A stretch of DNA of 64,000 nt from Chitinophaga sp. HK235. GTDB lineage: Bacteria; Bacteroidota; Bacteroidia; Chitinophagales; Chitinophagaceae. The notes under the pieces were generated by a model. It did no database searches, was not told the origin of the DNA, and saw only the letters and a list, made by a program, of their open reading frames with translations. Below, piece by piece: positions 43,503-54,878 of the stretch. Both the position numbers and the translations under genes were made by a program. The DNA is taken from assembly GCF_018255755.1 (NCBI RefSeq), contig NZ_CP073766.1, forward strand, positions 5,392,501 through 5,456,500, in the 5' to 3' direction. Numbering within the stretch: the first letter of the stretch is position 1; each line of letters starts with the position of its first letter.

Positions 43503-44126
43503 AGGGGACAATAAAATGGATTAGGAATTTCCGATACTTTTTTAAGTACGTATCACTCAGGCATTTAGATTTTTAAAAACTAAAATGAACAAGATGAACA
43601 GGCGGCATAATCAGTGATTATATATATGTTTAATTGTAATAAAAAACATTTTAGCATTACTGTACAAATTTATTTATGTATAAATATTTGATTTTTACAT
43701 AAATAGATCGCTGGTCTTCATTCATCTTTTCTAGCATCCTTCGTATAAAAAAAACTGAAAAAATCAGGAAAATTTTAGCCACCTGCATGCTCTATTCACT
43801 GAATCACTTTATAGGGTATAATGGGAGAATAGGGTATTGAAGAGTTTGAAATGAACAAACTGAACGATGTTGAACAAACTGAACGAGTCTGAGCCATTGG
43901 TCGAAAACTGAACCAAAATGGCCCATCTAATATCAATCTCTTCACATACTTTCGTAAGGTTTTTTACAAAGCTTTAACATATGGTCGAAAGTAGGATGTA
44001 ACTACCACCTCCCACTTTCCACCTCGCTGTCATGTAACCATATCTTTCGCATAGCCTATCCATCAACCAGAGTAATGTTGCAATTCATTGTGAAATGAAT
44101 ATCATTTATATTTAATATTTGGTGCT
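43503..44126. other. AT-rich intergenic region upstream of the giant adhesin
   Basis: No convincing gene over 620 bases. It contains two direct repeats of TGAACAAACTGAACGA (43852-43867 and 43871-43886) and a weaker relative near 43583-43603 (TGAACAAGATGAACA). GGTCGAAAACTG and GGTCGAAAGTAG occur near 43898 and 43983. They could be binding sites controlling the adhesin, the NTPase, or both. TTTATATTTAATATTTGG just upstream of 44127 is a loose promoter match. Confidence 0.45.
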
Positions 44127-47100
44127 ATGCATTCAAACACTACTCCTAATTGCCCTTTTATCGTTGCCCCTATTACCCGACCTCGGGCAAAGACTGTCTT
44201 GAACACACCCGTGTTACGTAGCCTCAAAACGCATACCCGTTTTGTACTCAGCAGCCTGCTGTCACTATTGTTGTTCTTTGGCATGAGCCAACAGCAAATT
44301 CTTGCGCAGACGCAAACTCAGCGCGTGTACGCGACCAGTGAGGACCATAATCAGACTCCGTTGCTTTGTACAGTCTGTAGTGTCACCAACCCCGGTAATG
44401 CCGTGGATCAGGGTGCCGGTTTTCTGAACACCTTTTCTACCATCAATTCTACGGTGGCATTGCTGGGAGCTCAGGTATATCAGGAAATGATCTTTCCTGC
44501 AGCCGTTGCCGGCACCCAGGGCTCGATCGTAAAAGTCGGTACCGGCGCACTGCTGACCCTGAACCTGCTCGGTAATATAACCGTCCAGGCCTACAACGGG
44601 GCCACTCCGGTAGGATCTCCCGTACTCGCCAGCAACTCCGTTCTCAGCCTGCTGGCAAGCGGCAACCAGGCCGAAATTTTTGTTCCCGCGCCTGGAGGTA
44701 CCTATGATAGGTTACGAGTCACGATCAGTACAGCCGTAGCAAACGTAGCATCCAGTATTAACGTTTACGCAGCATATTATAACACACCGGCCTCCGGTGT
44801 GATTTCCTGTAATACACCTATCGATGTGCTGTCTGGCGTCAACGGCAATCTCGTAGGCGTTGGCTCTGTCACCAACCCTGGCAATGCCATAGATGGAGAC
44901 ACCGCCACCTTCGCCCAGATGTTCTCCGCTGTTGGTTCCACACTCACTGACAGCTATGTGCAAATGACAGCGATTTATCCCGGCTTATCCAAAGCCGGCG
45001 ATTCTGTTCGTATTATTACTTCCAACTCAGGAGCCCTTCTGAGCATTCAGTTACTTAATGCCACTACCATCCTTACTTATAACCAGGGAGTGCTCGTGGA
45101 TTCGGTTCCAGCCAATAGCGTTAATGTGAAGCTTGATTTGCTGGGCTCAGGTGCTTCCGCATTACAGACGCTTACTTTTGCATCGTCGGGCCCCTTCGAT
45201 CATATACAGGTCCGGTTTGGCGCCGTCGTCAGTGGACTCGCTACATTAAATGTAAATGAGATCCAGCGTTTCGGCCCATCACCTGCTACAGTAGGAGGCG
45301 TTACCAAAATCACCTGTCTTAATACTTCTCCATTTACACTGGATGTTAGTAATCCTGACAATACCAACTACAACTATACCTGGTATAATGCCAGTATGGC
45401 AGTAGTGGGTACAGGCTCCAGTTTCTCCCCGCCCACCAACGTGGCTGGTACATTCCAATATTATGTTTCTGCCACCCTCAAGGTGTGCTCTGCCTCTCAA
45501 TCAGCTAAGGCACCGGTGACAGTGATCGTAAACAACTTCGCCACTGCCGCCGATATCACCGTGCCTGCCAGCACCACCAGTTGCGGTGATACAGCCAGGA
45601 TAAAACCAACATCTTCTACTGCTACCCGCAGCCCTATATTTAAATGGTATTTTGATATTAATAAAACAACGCCCATCACCAATGGCCTGGTGCAGGGTAG
45701 TGTTCACTTCTTTGTGGACAACACCGGTCAGTTGACCGTTACCGGCCTCACCGCTCCGTCTACTACTTATTATGTAAGTGTATCCGATAGTGGTCATTGT
45801 GAAAACCAGGCAGGAGCCCTCGCCGCGGCTACCGTGACGGTAGGAACCTCTCCTGCTCCGCCATTGACGGCCACCGGCGTTTCCGGCTTCACCGGACAAA
45901 CCATCACGCTGACAGCCTCCGCTCCTGGCGGTACCATCGAATGGTATACCGATACTACGGCCAGCCCGATAGCTACCGGTCCATCATTTAGCGTCGGACC
46001 TTTCGCTACACCTACCACACAAATATATTATGTAGGCGTTCGGCTGCCAGGTGGCTGTACTTCCGCAAGAGTGAAAGTGACTGTAACCGTCACTACACCG
46101 GTTACACCTACTTCTTGTAATGCACCTACCACACAGCTGAATGGAACCACTTTCGGTTGTTTGTTGTGTAGTGTTACCAACCCTGGAAACGATATCGACA
46201 ACGATCCCAATAACTTCACACAGTTGAATGTCCCGATAGGACTCCTGGGTGGTGCTGCCTTCCAGCAGCTCATCTTCCCCCAACCAGGTGCTGCTACCGA
46301 CAGTGTACAGTTTGTGATAGGTCTGCCCAACGGAATAAGCGTAACCCTCCTGGGGGGAATCGTACTCACCGTTGCTAACGGCACCACTGTATTGGTAAGG
46401 GATACGCTCAACAATCAGGCGCTTACCCTCCGTCTGCTTGATAGCGCCAGATATGTTGTTACCATACCTGCTACCGGCGTATTCGACCGCGTGGAAGTGA
46501 AAGCAATGGGCCTGGTGTCCCTGCTCTCTCAGGTAAATATTTATGGTGCCCGTATCATCAGCCCGAACCCAACTGCCTTCGTACAAAACCAACAGGCATG
46601 TGTGGGCTCTACCGCCACACTCAATGCAACAGTGGCACCAGGAACAAGTGTAATATGGTATGCTGACTCCACCACCACTACTGCATTAGGGCCTAATCCA
46701 TATACTACACCGGTATTGACTACTCCGGGTACTATTACTTACTGGGCTCAGGTAATCGGCACCAATGGTTGCCCCAACCCTGACCGTTTAAAGGTAGTAC
46801 TGACTGTCAACCCGCTGGGTACTGCTGCAGATATCAATATCGCAGACACCATCTTCGGCTGCGTAAACTCTACCGCAGTACTGCACCCAACTTCCACTAC
46901 TGTTACCAGCCCGGTATTCTCCTGGTATAAAGACGCCAATAAAGACAGCGTCATTAGCAACGGCCTCATACAAGGGTCCGTTCATTACACAGTGGATAGT
47001 GTTGGCAACCTTACCATCACCGGACTGACTGCCGGAAACTACAGCTATTATGTAGCTGTTGCCGGTATCAACCGTTGTCAAAATGCTGCCGGCACTCTGA

Positions 47101-50100
47101 AGAAAGTAGTGGTACACATTGGCAGTGCCCCTGCTCCACCAGTAGTAACTGGTGATGTGATCGTGACTACCGGCCAGCAGGCTACCCTCACCGCTACTCC
47201 GGTACCGGGAGCTACCATCAACTGGTATACCGATTCTACTACTACCACTATAGCCGGTACCGGCTCCTCCTTTGTGGTAGGTCCGTTCAGCCAGCCAGGT
47301 ACCTACACCTACTTCGCAGCTGTAAGTATCCCGGGTGGTTGCACTTCCGCACGGGTACGTGTAAACGTTCAGGTGACAGGTCCTGTAACCCCATCACCGG
47401 ATTGTAATGTGCCTACCAGCCAGGTATCCGGTACCACATTGGGTTGTATCCTCTGCTCCGTGATCAATCCAACTAATGATATCGACAGCTCTCAGACTAA
47501 CTTTACTACCCTGAATATTCCGCTGGGATTACTGGGTGGCTCTGTATTTCAACAGCTGATCTTCCCGAACCCGGGTGCAGCTGGTGATAGTATCCGCTTT
47601 ACAATGGCCACTCCAGCTGGCCTGGCAAACCTGAGCCTGTTCGGCGGAGTGGTAGTCAGCCAATACAATGGCGCTACACTGGTACACGCAGACACATTGT
47701 CCAATGTCATCTCCCTGCGCTTACTCACCGCTCAGCAGTTTAATGCTACTGTCCGGGCAGCTGGTACATTCGACCGCGTGGAAGTAAGAATCACCGGCAT
47801 TGCCAATCTGCTTAACTCTATCGATATATATGGCGTACGTATCGTGTATGCTAACCCAACTATCAATACAACCAATGATACAGTATGTGTGGGCCGGAGG
47901 GCTACCCTTACTGTAACACCGGCTGCCGGTACTACCGTACGCTGGTATGCAGATTCCACCAGCACCACTGTGCTCAGTACTCAGCCGTCCTATACAACAG
48001 ACACCCTGAGAACTGCCGGTGTTGTTACTTATTATGTACAGGTAGTAGGTACCAATGGCTGCGCCAACCCTGACCGTGTACCCGTGAAGGTGATCGTGTC
48101 TCCTTCTCCAGCCGTGCCTGGTCCGGATCAGACCCTTAATCTCTGTCCTGGCACCAGCGCTGTCCTGGCGGTACCAACTCCGAACCATAGCTTCACCTAT
48201 AACTGGTACAACGTACCAACCGGTGGAACTAAACTGAATACTGACAGTGGCTACGTATTCAATGTGCCCAATATCACCAGGGACACTTCTTTCTATGTGG
48301 AAGCTGTAAGCAGCTGTGGCAATGTATCTCCGAGAGAAGCATTCCATATTGTAATGTCTTCTACCCTGAGTGGACCTGTGGTTACTCCGAATCCGGATAC
48401 CGTGCAGATTGGTACACAGGCCGTGCTCCATGCTTCATCCAGTGCTGCCAATGTAATATTTAAATGGTACGGCAGCCAGACAGGCAACGACAGTCTGTTT
48501 ACCGGACCTGTATTTGCTCCGCCTACGCAGAATACCCCTGGTACTGTGACTTATTGGGTACAGGCAACTATTGCCAATACTTGCTCTTCTATCCGTGTAC
48601 CGGCGGTAGTCGTATATAGCATTATTAACACTCCGACACCAGTACCTTGTGAAGGAGCTACTACTTATACCGTAGGTAGCGACGGACTGGTTATACTGGG
48701 TAACGTATACAACCCGCAGCTGGCTGTGGATAATGATGCCAGCACTGCAGCCACCCTCGTGATGGATGCGGGCCTGCTTGGTGCAGACATTTGGGAAAAA
48801 GTTGGCTTCAACGGCCTCTCCGCTCCGGGTGATACTGTAAGGGTACTGGTTTCCAACCCAAGCACCATCCTGTCTCTCCAGTTACTGGGTGGCATACAGC
48901 TTACCACTTACAATGGTAATGCACCGGGTGATTCCGTGCTGATAAATAATCCATTGGTGAGCTACACCCTGCTGGGCACTGGCAACCAGGCCATCATAGA
49001 ATTTGTTCCGACTCATATATTTGATGCGGTACAATTGAAACTGAAATCCGGCATCCTGGGTGCGCTGACAGAAATCGGCTTCAACTACGCACAACGTGCG
49101 CTGGTGAAACCTTCCGTACAGGCTTCCCAGCTGTCTGTATGCGCTGGCAATACTGCTACCCTGAACGTACTGAGTCCGGTGACAGGCATTACCTACCGCT
49201 GGTATACTTCCAACGGTACTTACCTTACCGGTAAGGACGGTATTAGCTTCACTACAGGTCCGCTCACTTCAGATACCAGCTTCTTTGTGGAAGCTTTCCG
49301 CAATGGTTGCGCAAGCAAAACAAGAACCAGAATAGATATTAAAGTTGGCGCTGTACCTGCTGCTCCGTCAGTGCTCTCTACCGATGTAGAAGTATGTTCT
49401 GGCTCCAATGCCGAACTGGCTATCAGCAATCCGCTGCCAGGGTACAGCTATCACTGGTTCAACGTACCTACCGGTGGCAGCAAACTCAATACAGACAGCG
49501 GATTCACCTTTACAGTAGTCAATGTTACAGCTCCGGCTACTTATTATGTAGAAGCAATGAATGACAGCTGTGGCACCGTTTCCGCTACAAGAACTGCGGT
49601 GAATGTGACCATAGCAGCTTCACTGCCAGCTCCAACCGTGACACCTCAGAATGACACGGTGGTAGTGAACCAGCAGCCGGTATTTACTGCATCTTCTACA
49701 TCAGCGAATGCCCAGTTCTACTGGTTCAACAGCCCAACCAGCACTGATACCCTCTTTAAAGGTGCAGTGTATGCGGCACCTGCATCACCGGTGCCCGGTA
49801 CGATTACCTACTGGGTAGAAGCTGCCGTGCCAGGCGCTGGCTCTTGTACCTCTGCAAGAGTATCGGTGAACGCTATCACTATCATTCCGGGTAGTAACCC
49901 AGTACCTTGCGAAGCAGCTACTACTTATACAGTAGGTAGCTCCGGCCTCCTGATATTGGGTAACGTATACAACCCGCAACTGGCAGTTGATACCAGTACC
50001 CTGACTTACTCTTCCCTCGTAATAGATCTCGGCTTATTGAATGCCTCCGTTTGGGAAAGAGCATACTTCAACGGTCTCTCCACTCCGGGTGATACTGTGA

Positions 50101-53100
50101 AAGTATTGCTCACCAGCCCAAGTCAGATACTGTCAGTCTCCTTACTGGGTGGTGTGCAGCTGACAGCCTACAACGGTAATACACCTGGTGATTCCGTAAT
50201 GCTGCCCAGCCCGGCCCTAAACCTCGTTCTGCTGAACAGCGGCCACAGTGCTTTACTGTCCTTCGTTCCAAGCCAGCCATTCAATGGTGTGGAAGTGAAA
50301 CTGAAATCAGGTATCCTGGGTGCATTGAATGTAATAGGCTTCAACTACGCACAGCGTGCCCTCGTACGGCCAACCATACAGGTGAATAACGCTACCATCT
50401 GTCAAGGCCAGCAGGCTACCCTCAGCGTGGTGAACCCAGCTGCCGGTATTACCTACAGCTGGTACGATAACCTGAACAATCACCTGCTTGACAGCATCGC
50501 TTTTGTGACACCCGCAAACCTGAGCGTAGGTACTCATATCTACACAGCAAGAGCCAGCCGCAATGGTTGTACCAGTGTCGCTTCTGCTCCGATTCAGGTA
50601 ACAGTAGTGGGCACACCGGCCAAACCGGTACCAGTGAGCGACAGTGTGACCGTTTGCGCAGGAACTGCTGCAACACTCAGCGTAACTCCTGTTGCAGGTG
50701 TCACCTTCAACTGGTACGATGCAGCTACCGGTGGTGCTAAACTGGCCTCCGATACCAATACATACATGACTCCGGCCAACCTCGCCGTGGGTACCTATAA
50801 ATTCTACGTGGAAGCGGTGAATGGCAACAGCTGTACAAACACCGGTGGCCGCGCAGTGATCACCCTCACCGTGACCAGTGCTTCCACAGCGGCTGACATC
50901 ATCATCGCTAACGATACCATCTGCGCTGGTGATACCGCCGTACTGACACCAACATCTATCACTGTGCCGAACCCAGTCTTTAAATGGTATGCTAACCCGG
51001 ATAAGACAGGTCCGATCACAACAGGTGTAAGTGGCAATGGTATACTCACCATCCCGGGTCTCTCAATAGGTACTCATACCTACTATGTGAGCGTAAGCAG
51101 CGCCGGCCACTGTGAAAACGCTGCCGGTGATCTGAAAGCAGTAACTGTAACGGTAGTAGGTCGTCCGGCCATACCGGTACCAGTGAGCGACAGCGTGACG
51201 GCTTGCCTGGGTACTTCTGTAACGCTCAGCGTAACTCCTGTTGCAGGTGTCACCTTCAACTGGTACAACGCAGCTACCGGTGGTATTCTACTGGCCTCCA
51301 ACATCAATACAATCACTACTCCGGCCAACCTCGCCGTGGGTACCTATAAACTCTATGTGGAAGCGGTGAACAGCAACAGCTGTACAAACACCGGTGGCCG
51401 CGCAGTGATCACCCTCACCGTGACCAGTGCTTCCACAGCGGCAGATATCATCATCGCTAACGATACCATCTGCGCTGGTGATACCGCCATACTGACACCA
51501 ACATCTATCACTGTGCCGAACCCAGTCTTTAAATGGTATGCTAACCCAGATAAGACAGGTCCGATCACAACAGGTGTAAGTGGCAATGGTGTACTCACCA
51601 TCCCAGGTCTCTCAATAGGTACTCATACCTACTATGTGAGCGTAAGCAGCGCCGGCCGCTGTGAAAATGCTGCCGGTGATCTGAAAGCAGTAACTGTAAC
51701 GGTAGTGGGTCGTCCGACCATACCGGTACCAGTGAGCGACAGTGTGACGGCTTGCGTGGGTACTTCTGCAACGCTTAGCGTAACACCTGTTCCTGGCGTC
51801 ACCTTCAACTGGTACGATGCAGCTACCGGTGGCACCAAACTGGCCTCCAATACCAATACATACACAACTCCGGCCAACCTTGCCGTGGGTACGTATAAAT
51901 TCTATGTGGAAGCGGTGAACAGCAACAGCTGTACAAACACCGGCGGCCGCGCAGTGATCACCCTCACCGTGACCAACGCTTCCACAGCGGCAGATATCAT
52001 CATCGCTAACGAGACCATCTGCGCAGGTGATACCGCCGTACTGACACCAACATCTATCACTGTGCCGAACCCAGTCTTTAAATGGTATGCTAACCCAGAT
52101 AAGACAGGTCCGATCACAACAGGTGTAAGTGGCAATGGTGTACTCACCATCCCGGGTCTCACAACAGGTACTCATACCTACTATGTGAGCGTAAGCAGCG
52201 CCGGCCGCTGTGAAAACGCTGCCGGTGATCTGAAAGCAGTGACTGTAACTGTCAACAGAAGGTCTACTGCCGCCGATATTATCATCTCTGATACTACCGT
52301 GTGCGCAAGTACAACTGTAATGTTGACTGCTACTACCACTACCGTGACCAACCCGGTATTCAAATGGTACCAGGATGCTTCACTGCAAACATTGCTGCAT
52401 ACCGGCGCAACCTTCACCACTCCGGTGATCACAGCCAATACAACCTTCTATGTGACTGTGGAAGGAAGCAACAGCTGTGCAAACCCTGCAGGTGCTGCAA
52501 AAGCAGTGACCGTAAGTCTCACAAGCTTGCAGGCACCAAGTGTCAGCGCATCCAGCACCACTATCTGCCCGGGTGACTCTGTAGTCCTCTCAGTAGTGAA
52601 TCCGGTGAACGGCCTCACCTATCGCTGGTATACCGTGCCCACCGGAGGAACAGCAGTCTTTACTGGTCCGGTGTATGTGGCGAAAGGACTGACTATAACT
52701 ACTGATTTTTATGTAGAAGTGTCTTCCGAAGGCTGTATAGGTACTACCAGAACTAAAATAACCATTACCGTACGTACCGCTCCGACACCGGAACTGGTAG
52801 CCGATAATGTGACCGCTTGTGAAGGGGTTCCTGCAACACTGGAAATCTTTAATCCGGATAGCGGTCTCACTTATAACTGGTATACCACTCCAACAGGAGG
52901 TACGCCGATCTTTACCGGACCGGTATTCGTTACACCGCCGCTGAGCACCACTACCAAATACTATGTGGAAGCGGTAGGCAATGGAGGTACCTGTGGCACG
53001 CCTTCTGCCCGCGTAATGGCCACTGTGACAGTTGTTCAGACACCACCGGCACCTGTGGTAACACCAGCAGTGGTAAATACCTGCGGTGCATCCAGTGTGA

Positions 53101-54878
53101 CACTGACCATACAGAATCCGCAACCACATGTTCACTATCAATGGCAGGATGATAATGGTAACCTCCTGTTCACTGGTACTCAATACACCTTCATCGCTGA
53201 CAGTACCACTATCATCTATGTAAGAGGTATTGTAGGCGGTGGTTGTCCGAGGTCTTGCGGTGGTTGCCCTGGCCCAAGAACAGCTATACCGATCAATATC
53301 ACAGCTGCACCGCCTGCACCGGTACTCTCAGCCTCTTCGCTGACTGTATGTCCTGGTGGTACAGTAACCTTCAACGTTCAAAATCCGATCGGCGGTCTTA
53401 CCTATAATTGGTTTGATGCTCCATCCGGCGGCAACCTGTTGTCTACCGGTACCAGCTATACAACCGGTCCGCTGACCACGAATACTACTTTCTATGTAGC
53501 CGCATCCAGCAATGGTGGTTGCAGCAGCGCACGTACCAGCGCATCTGTTATAGTTATCAACAGTGTCGATGCACCACAGGCCGATCCGGTGACTGTATGT
53601 GCAGGTCAGACCACAACACTCTCTGTGAAGAACAGAATACCAGGTCTGATCTACAACTGGTACACAGTAGCAACAGGCGGTACCCCGGTATTCACGGGTG
53701 CTGACTTCATGATCACTCCGACCGGCAGCACAGTATACTACCTCGAAGCTGCTACCAATGGTGGTTGTGTAAGCGCCAGCAGAACCGCAGTGAATGTGAA
53801 CGTGAATCCGGCTCCGGCAGTACCGGTTGTGGCCAATGCAACACTGACGACCTGTCTGAACCAGACCGTGACACTCAGCGTGCAAAACCCTGATCCGACA
53901 CTCACCTACAACTGGTATACTTCGATCACAGGCGGAACGCCGGTGTCAACAGGTGCTTCGTTCACCACACCACCGATTACCGCTAATACCATGTATTATG
54001 TTGAAGCAGTTAATAACACCGGTTGTCCGAGTGCAACCCGCGCAGCGGTTAGCATCCAGCTGATCACAGCACCGGCAGCACCAACCGTAACAGGCAACGA
54101 AAACGGTATATGCCCTGGCCATACCGCTACCCTGACGGCTTCCTCTACCACACCAGGTGTAAACTTCAACTGGTACACAGTACCAACAGGTGGTACACCG
54201 GTATTCACAGGTGCGGTATTTACTACGCCTGTACTGAACAACACCACCACCTACTATGTGGAAGCATTCTCCAACGGTGGTTGTGTAGGGGCAGGACCAA
54301 GAACAGCAGTCACGGTTACGATGCTGCAGCCGCTGCCTGCACCGCATGTGGTCATCAGCGATCTTACTGCTACCAGCGTTACATTCCGTTGGGACCCTGT
54401 TCCAGGTGCGGTACGCTACGAAGTGACCCTCGACGGTGGTGTTACCTTCAACCCTCCAAGCTCAGGACCAACAGGTACTACACATACCATCAACAACCTG
54501 CAGCCTAACCAGGGTCTCAATTTCGGAGTAAGGGCTATCGGAGCATCAGATTGTCAGACCAGCGGATTAGGTACCCTCGCTTGTAGGACTTCCAACCCGC
54601 AAGGCAATAACATCTTTATTCCAAACCTCTTCAGTCCGAACGGTGATGGCATGAACGATGTCCTGTTCGTATACGGAACCGCTGTCGCTCAACTCGAATT
54701 CAGGGTATACAACCAGTGGGGTCAGTTGGTGTTCTCTTCCAAAGACCTGCATCAAGGATGGGATGGTACCATGAATGGTCAGAACCAGCCGGTAGGTGTA
54801 TATGTATACATCGTGAAAGCAACCATGCAGGATGGATCAGTAGTCACTAAGAAAGGAAACGTAACGCTCATGCGTTAA
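44127..54878 (+). CDS. Giant type IX-secreted adhesin (CHU_C/type B sorting domain)
   Basis: A 3583-residue surface protein. A long signal region (hydrophobic core SSLLSLLLFFG) is followed by about six related ~140-residue modules (SVTNPGNAIDGD, TTFGCLLCSVTNPGNDIDN, TTYTVGSDGLVILGNVYNPQLAVD). These are mixed with many Ig-like units sharing the core 'Y-x-W-Y/F...GG...F/Y-TGP...YYVEA' found in Bacteroidota adhesins. Near the C-terminus is an Fn3-like unit (SVTFRWDPVPGAVRYEV), and the last ~90 residues are the CHU_C gliding-motility domain (FIPNLFSPNGDGMNDV, WGQLVFSS, VTLMR), the type B signal for the type IX system. It is followed by PorP/SprF and PorE-like genes, which fits SprB-like surface display. 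Confidence 0.92.
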   Translation: MHSNTTPNCPFIVAPITRPRAKTVLNTPVLRSLKTHTRFVLSSLLSLLLFFGMSQQQILAQTQTQRVYATSEDHNQTPLLCTVCSVTNPGNAVDQGAGFLNTFSTINSTVALLGAQVYQEMIFPAAVAGTQGSIVKVGTGALLTLNLLGNITVQAYNGATPVGSPVLASNSVLSLLASGNQAEIFVPAPGGTYDRLRVTISTAVANVASSINVYAAYYNTPASGVISCNTPIDVLSGVNGNLVGVGSVTNPGNAIDGDTATFAQMFSAVGSTLTDSYVQMTAIYPGLSKAGDSVRIITSNSGALLSIQLLNATTILTYNQGVLVDSVPANSVNVKLDLLGSGASALQTLTFASSGPFDHIQVRFGAVVSGLATLNVNEIQRFGPSPATVGGVTKITCLNTSPFTLDVSNPDNTNYNYTWYNASMAVVGTGSSFSPPTNVAGTFQYYVSATLKVCSASQSAKAPVTVIVNNFATAADITVPASTTSCGDTARIKPTSSTATRSPIFKWYFDINKTTPITNGLVQGSVHFFVDNTGQLTVTGLTAPSTTYYVSVSDSGHCENQAGALAAATVTVGTSPAPPLTATGVSGFTGQTITLTASAPGGTIEWYTDTTASPIATGPSFSVGPFATPTTQIYYVGVRLPGGCTSARVKVTVTVTTPVTPTSCNAPTTQLNGTTFGCLLCSVTNPGNDIDNDPNNFTQLNVPIGLLGGAAFQQLIFPQPGAATDSVQFVIGLPNGISVTLLGGIVLTVANGTTVLVRDTLNNQALTLRLLDSARYVVTIPATGVFDRVEVKAMGLVSLLSQVNIYGARIISPNPTAFVQNQQACVGSTATLNATVAPGTSVIWYADSTTTTALGPNPYTTPVLTTPGTITYWAQVIGTNGCPNPDRLKVVLTVNPLGTAADINIADTIFGCVNSTAVLHPTSTTVTSPVFSWYKDANKDSVISNGLIQGSVHYTVDSVGNLTITGLTAGNYSYYVAVAGINRCQNAAGTLKKVVVHIGSAPAPPVVTGDVIVTTGQQATLTATPVPGATINWYTDSTTTTIAGTGSSFVVGPFSQPGTYTYFAAVSIPGGCTSARVRVNVQVTGPVTPSPDCNVPTSQVSGTTLGCILCSVINPTNDIDSSQTNFTTLNIPLGLLGGSVFQQLIFPNPGAAGDSIRFTMATPAGLANLSLFGGVVVSQYNGATLVHADTLSNVISLRLLTAQQFNATVRAAGTFDRVEVRITGIANLLNSIDIYGVRIVYANPTINTTNDTVCVGRRATLTVTPAAGTTVRWYADSTSTTVLSTQPSYTTDTLRTAGVVTYYVQVVGTNGCANPDRVPVKVIVSPSPAVPGPDQTLNLCPGTSAVLAVPTPNHSFTYNWYNVPTGGTKLNTDSGYVFNVPNITRDTSFYVEAVSSCGNVSPREAFHIVMSSTLSGPVVTPNPDTVQIGTQAVLHASSSAANVIFKWYGSQTGNDSLFTGPVFAPPTQNTPGTVTYWVQATIANTCSSIRVPAVVVYSIINTPTPVPCEGATTYTVGSDGLVILGNVYNPQLAVDNDASTAATLVMDAGLLGADIWEKVGFNGLSAPGDTVRVLVSNPSTILSLQLLGGIQLTTYNGNAPGDSVLINNPLVSYTLLGTGNQAIIEFVPTHIFDAVQLKLKSGILGALTEIGFNYAQRALVKPSVQASQLSVCAGNTATLNVLSPVTGITYRWYTSNGTYLTGKDGISFTTGPLTSDTSFFVEAFRNGCASKTRTRIDIKVGAVPAAPSVLSTDVEVCSGSNAELAISNPLPGYSYHWFNVPTGGSKLNTDSGFTFTVVNVTAPATYYVEAMNDSCGTVSATRTAVNVTIAASLPAPTVTPQNDTVVVNQQPVFTASSTSANAQFYWFNSPTSTDTLFKGAVYAAPASPVPGTITYWVEAAVPGAGSCTSARVSVNAITIIPGSNPVPCEAATTYTVGSSGLLILGNVYNPQLAVDTSTLTYSSLVIDLGLLNASVWERAYFNGLSTPGDTVKVLLTSPSQILSVSLLGGVQLTAYNGNTPGDSVMLPSPALNLVLLNSGHSALLSFVPSQPFNGVEVKLKSGILGALNVIGFNYAQRALVRPTIQVNNATICQGQQATLSVVNPAAGITYSWYDNLNNHLLDSIAFVTPANLSVGTHIYTARASRNGCTSVASAPIQVTVVGTPAKPVPVSDSVTVCAGTAATLSVTPVAGVTFNWYDAATGGAKLASDTNTYMTPANLAVGTYKFYVEAVNGNSCTNTGGRAVITLTVTSASTAADIIIANDTICAGDTAVLTPTSITVPNPVFKWYANPDKTGPITTGVSGNGILTIPGLSIGTHTYYVSVSSAGHCENAAGDLKAVTVTVVGRPAIPVPVSDSVTACLGTSVTLSVTPVAGVTFNWYNAATGGILLASNINTITTPANLAVGTYKLYVEAVNSNSCTNTGGRAVITLTVTSASTAADIIIANDTICAGDTAILTPTSITVPNPVFKWYANPDKTGPITTGVSGNGVLTIPGLSIGTHTYYVSVSSAGRCENAAGDLKAVTVTVVGRPTIPVPVSDSVTACVGTSATLSVTPVPGVTFNWYDAATGGTKLASNTNTYTTPANLAVGTYKFYVEAVNSNSCTNTGGRAVITLTVTNASTAADIIIANETICAGDTAVLTPTSITVPNPVFKWYANPDKTGPITTGVSGNGVLTIPGLTTGTHTYYVSVSSAGRCENAAGDLKAVTVTVNRRSTAADIIISDTTVCASTTVMLTATTTTVTNPVFKWYQDASLQTLLHTGATFTTPVITANTTFYVTVEGSNSCANPAGAAKAVTVSLTSLQAPSVSASSTTICPGDSVVLSVVNPVNGLTYRWYTVPTGGTAVFTGPVYVAKGLTITTDFYVEVSSEGCIGTTRTKITITVRTAPTPELVADNVTACEGVPATLEIFNPDSGLTYNWYTTPTGGTPIFTGPVFVTPPLSTTTKYYVEAVGNGGTCGTPSARVMATVTVVQTPPAPVVTPAVVNTCGASSVTLTIQNPQPHVHYQWQDDNGNLLFTGTQYTFIADSTTIIYVRGIVGGGCPRSCGGCPGPRTAIPINITAAPPAPVLSASSLTVCPGGTVTFNVQNPIGGLTYNWFDAPSGGNLLSTGTSYTTGPLTTNTTFYVAASSNGGCSSARTSASVIVINSVDAPQADPVTVCAGQTTTLSVKNRIPGLIYNWYTVATGGTPVFTGADFMITPTGSTVYYLEAATNGGCVSASRTAVNVNVNPAPAVPVVANATLTTCLNQTVTLSVQNPDPTLTYNWYTSITGGTPVSTGASFTTPPITANTMYYVEAVNNTGCPSATRAAVSIQLITAPAAPTVTGNENGICPGHTATLTASSTTPGVNFNWYTVPTGGTPVFTGAVFTTPVLNNTTTYYVEAFSNGGCVGAGPRTAVTVTMLQPLPAPHVVISDLTATSVTFRWDPVPGAVRYEVTLDGGVTFNPPSSGPTGTTHTINNLQPNQGLNFGVRAIGASDCQTSGLGTLACRTSNPQGNNIFIPNLFSPNGDGMNDVLFVYGTAVAQLEFRVYNQWGQLVFSSKDLHQGWDGTMNGQNQPVGVYVYIVKATMQDGSVVTKKGNVTLMR
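50624..52250 (+). repeat. Three 549-bp tandem repeats inside the adhesin
   Basis: Identical anchor sequences recur at exact 549-base intervals: ACCGGTACCAGTGAG at 50624, 51173 and 51722; GAAGCGGTGA at 50811, 51360 and 51909; CTTCCACAGCGG at 50881, 51430 and 51979. Each copy encodes 183 residues, two Ig-like units, and the copies are nearly identical, unlike the rest of the adhesin. This indicates recent tandem duplication. The true copy number may differ if the assembly collapsed or expanded the array. Confidence 0.92.
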
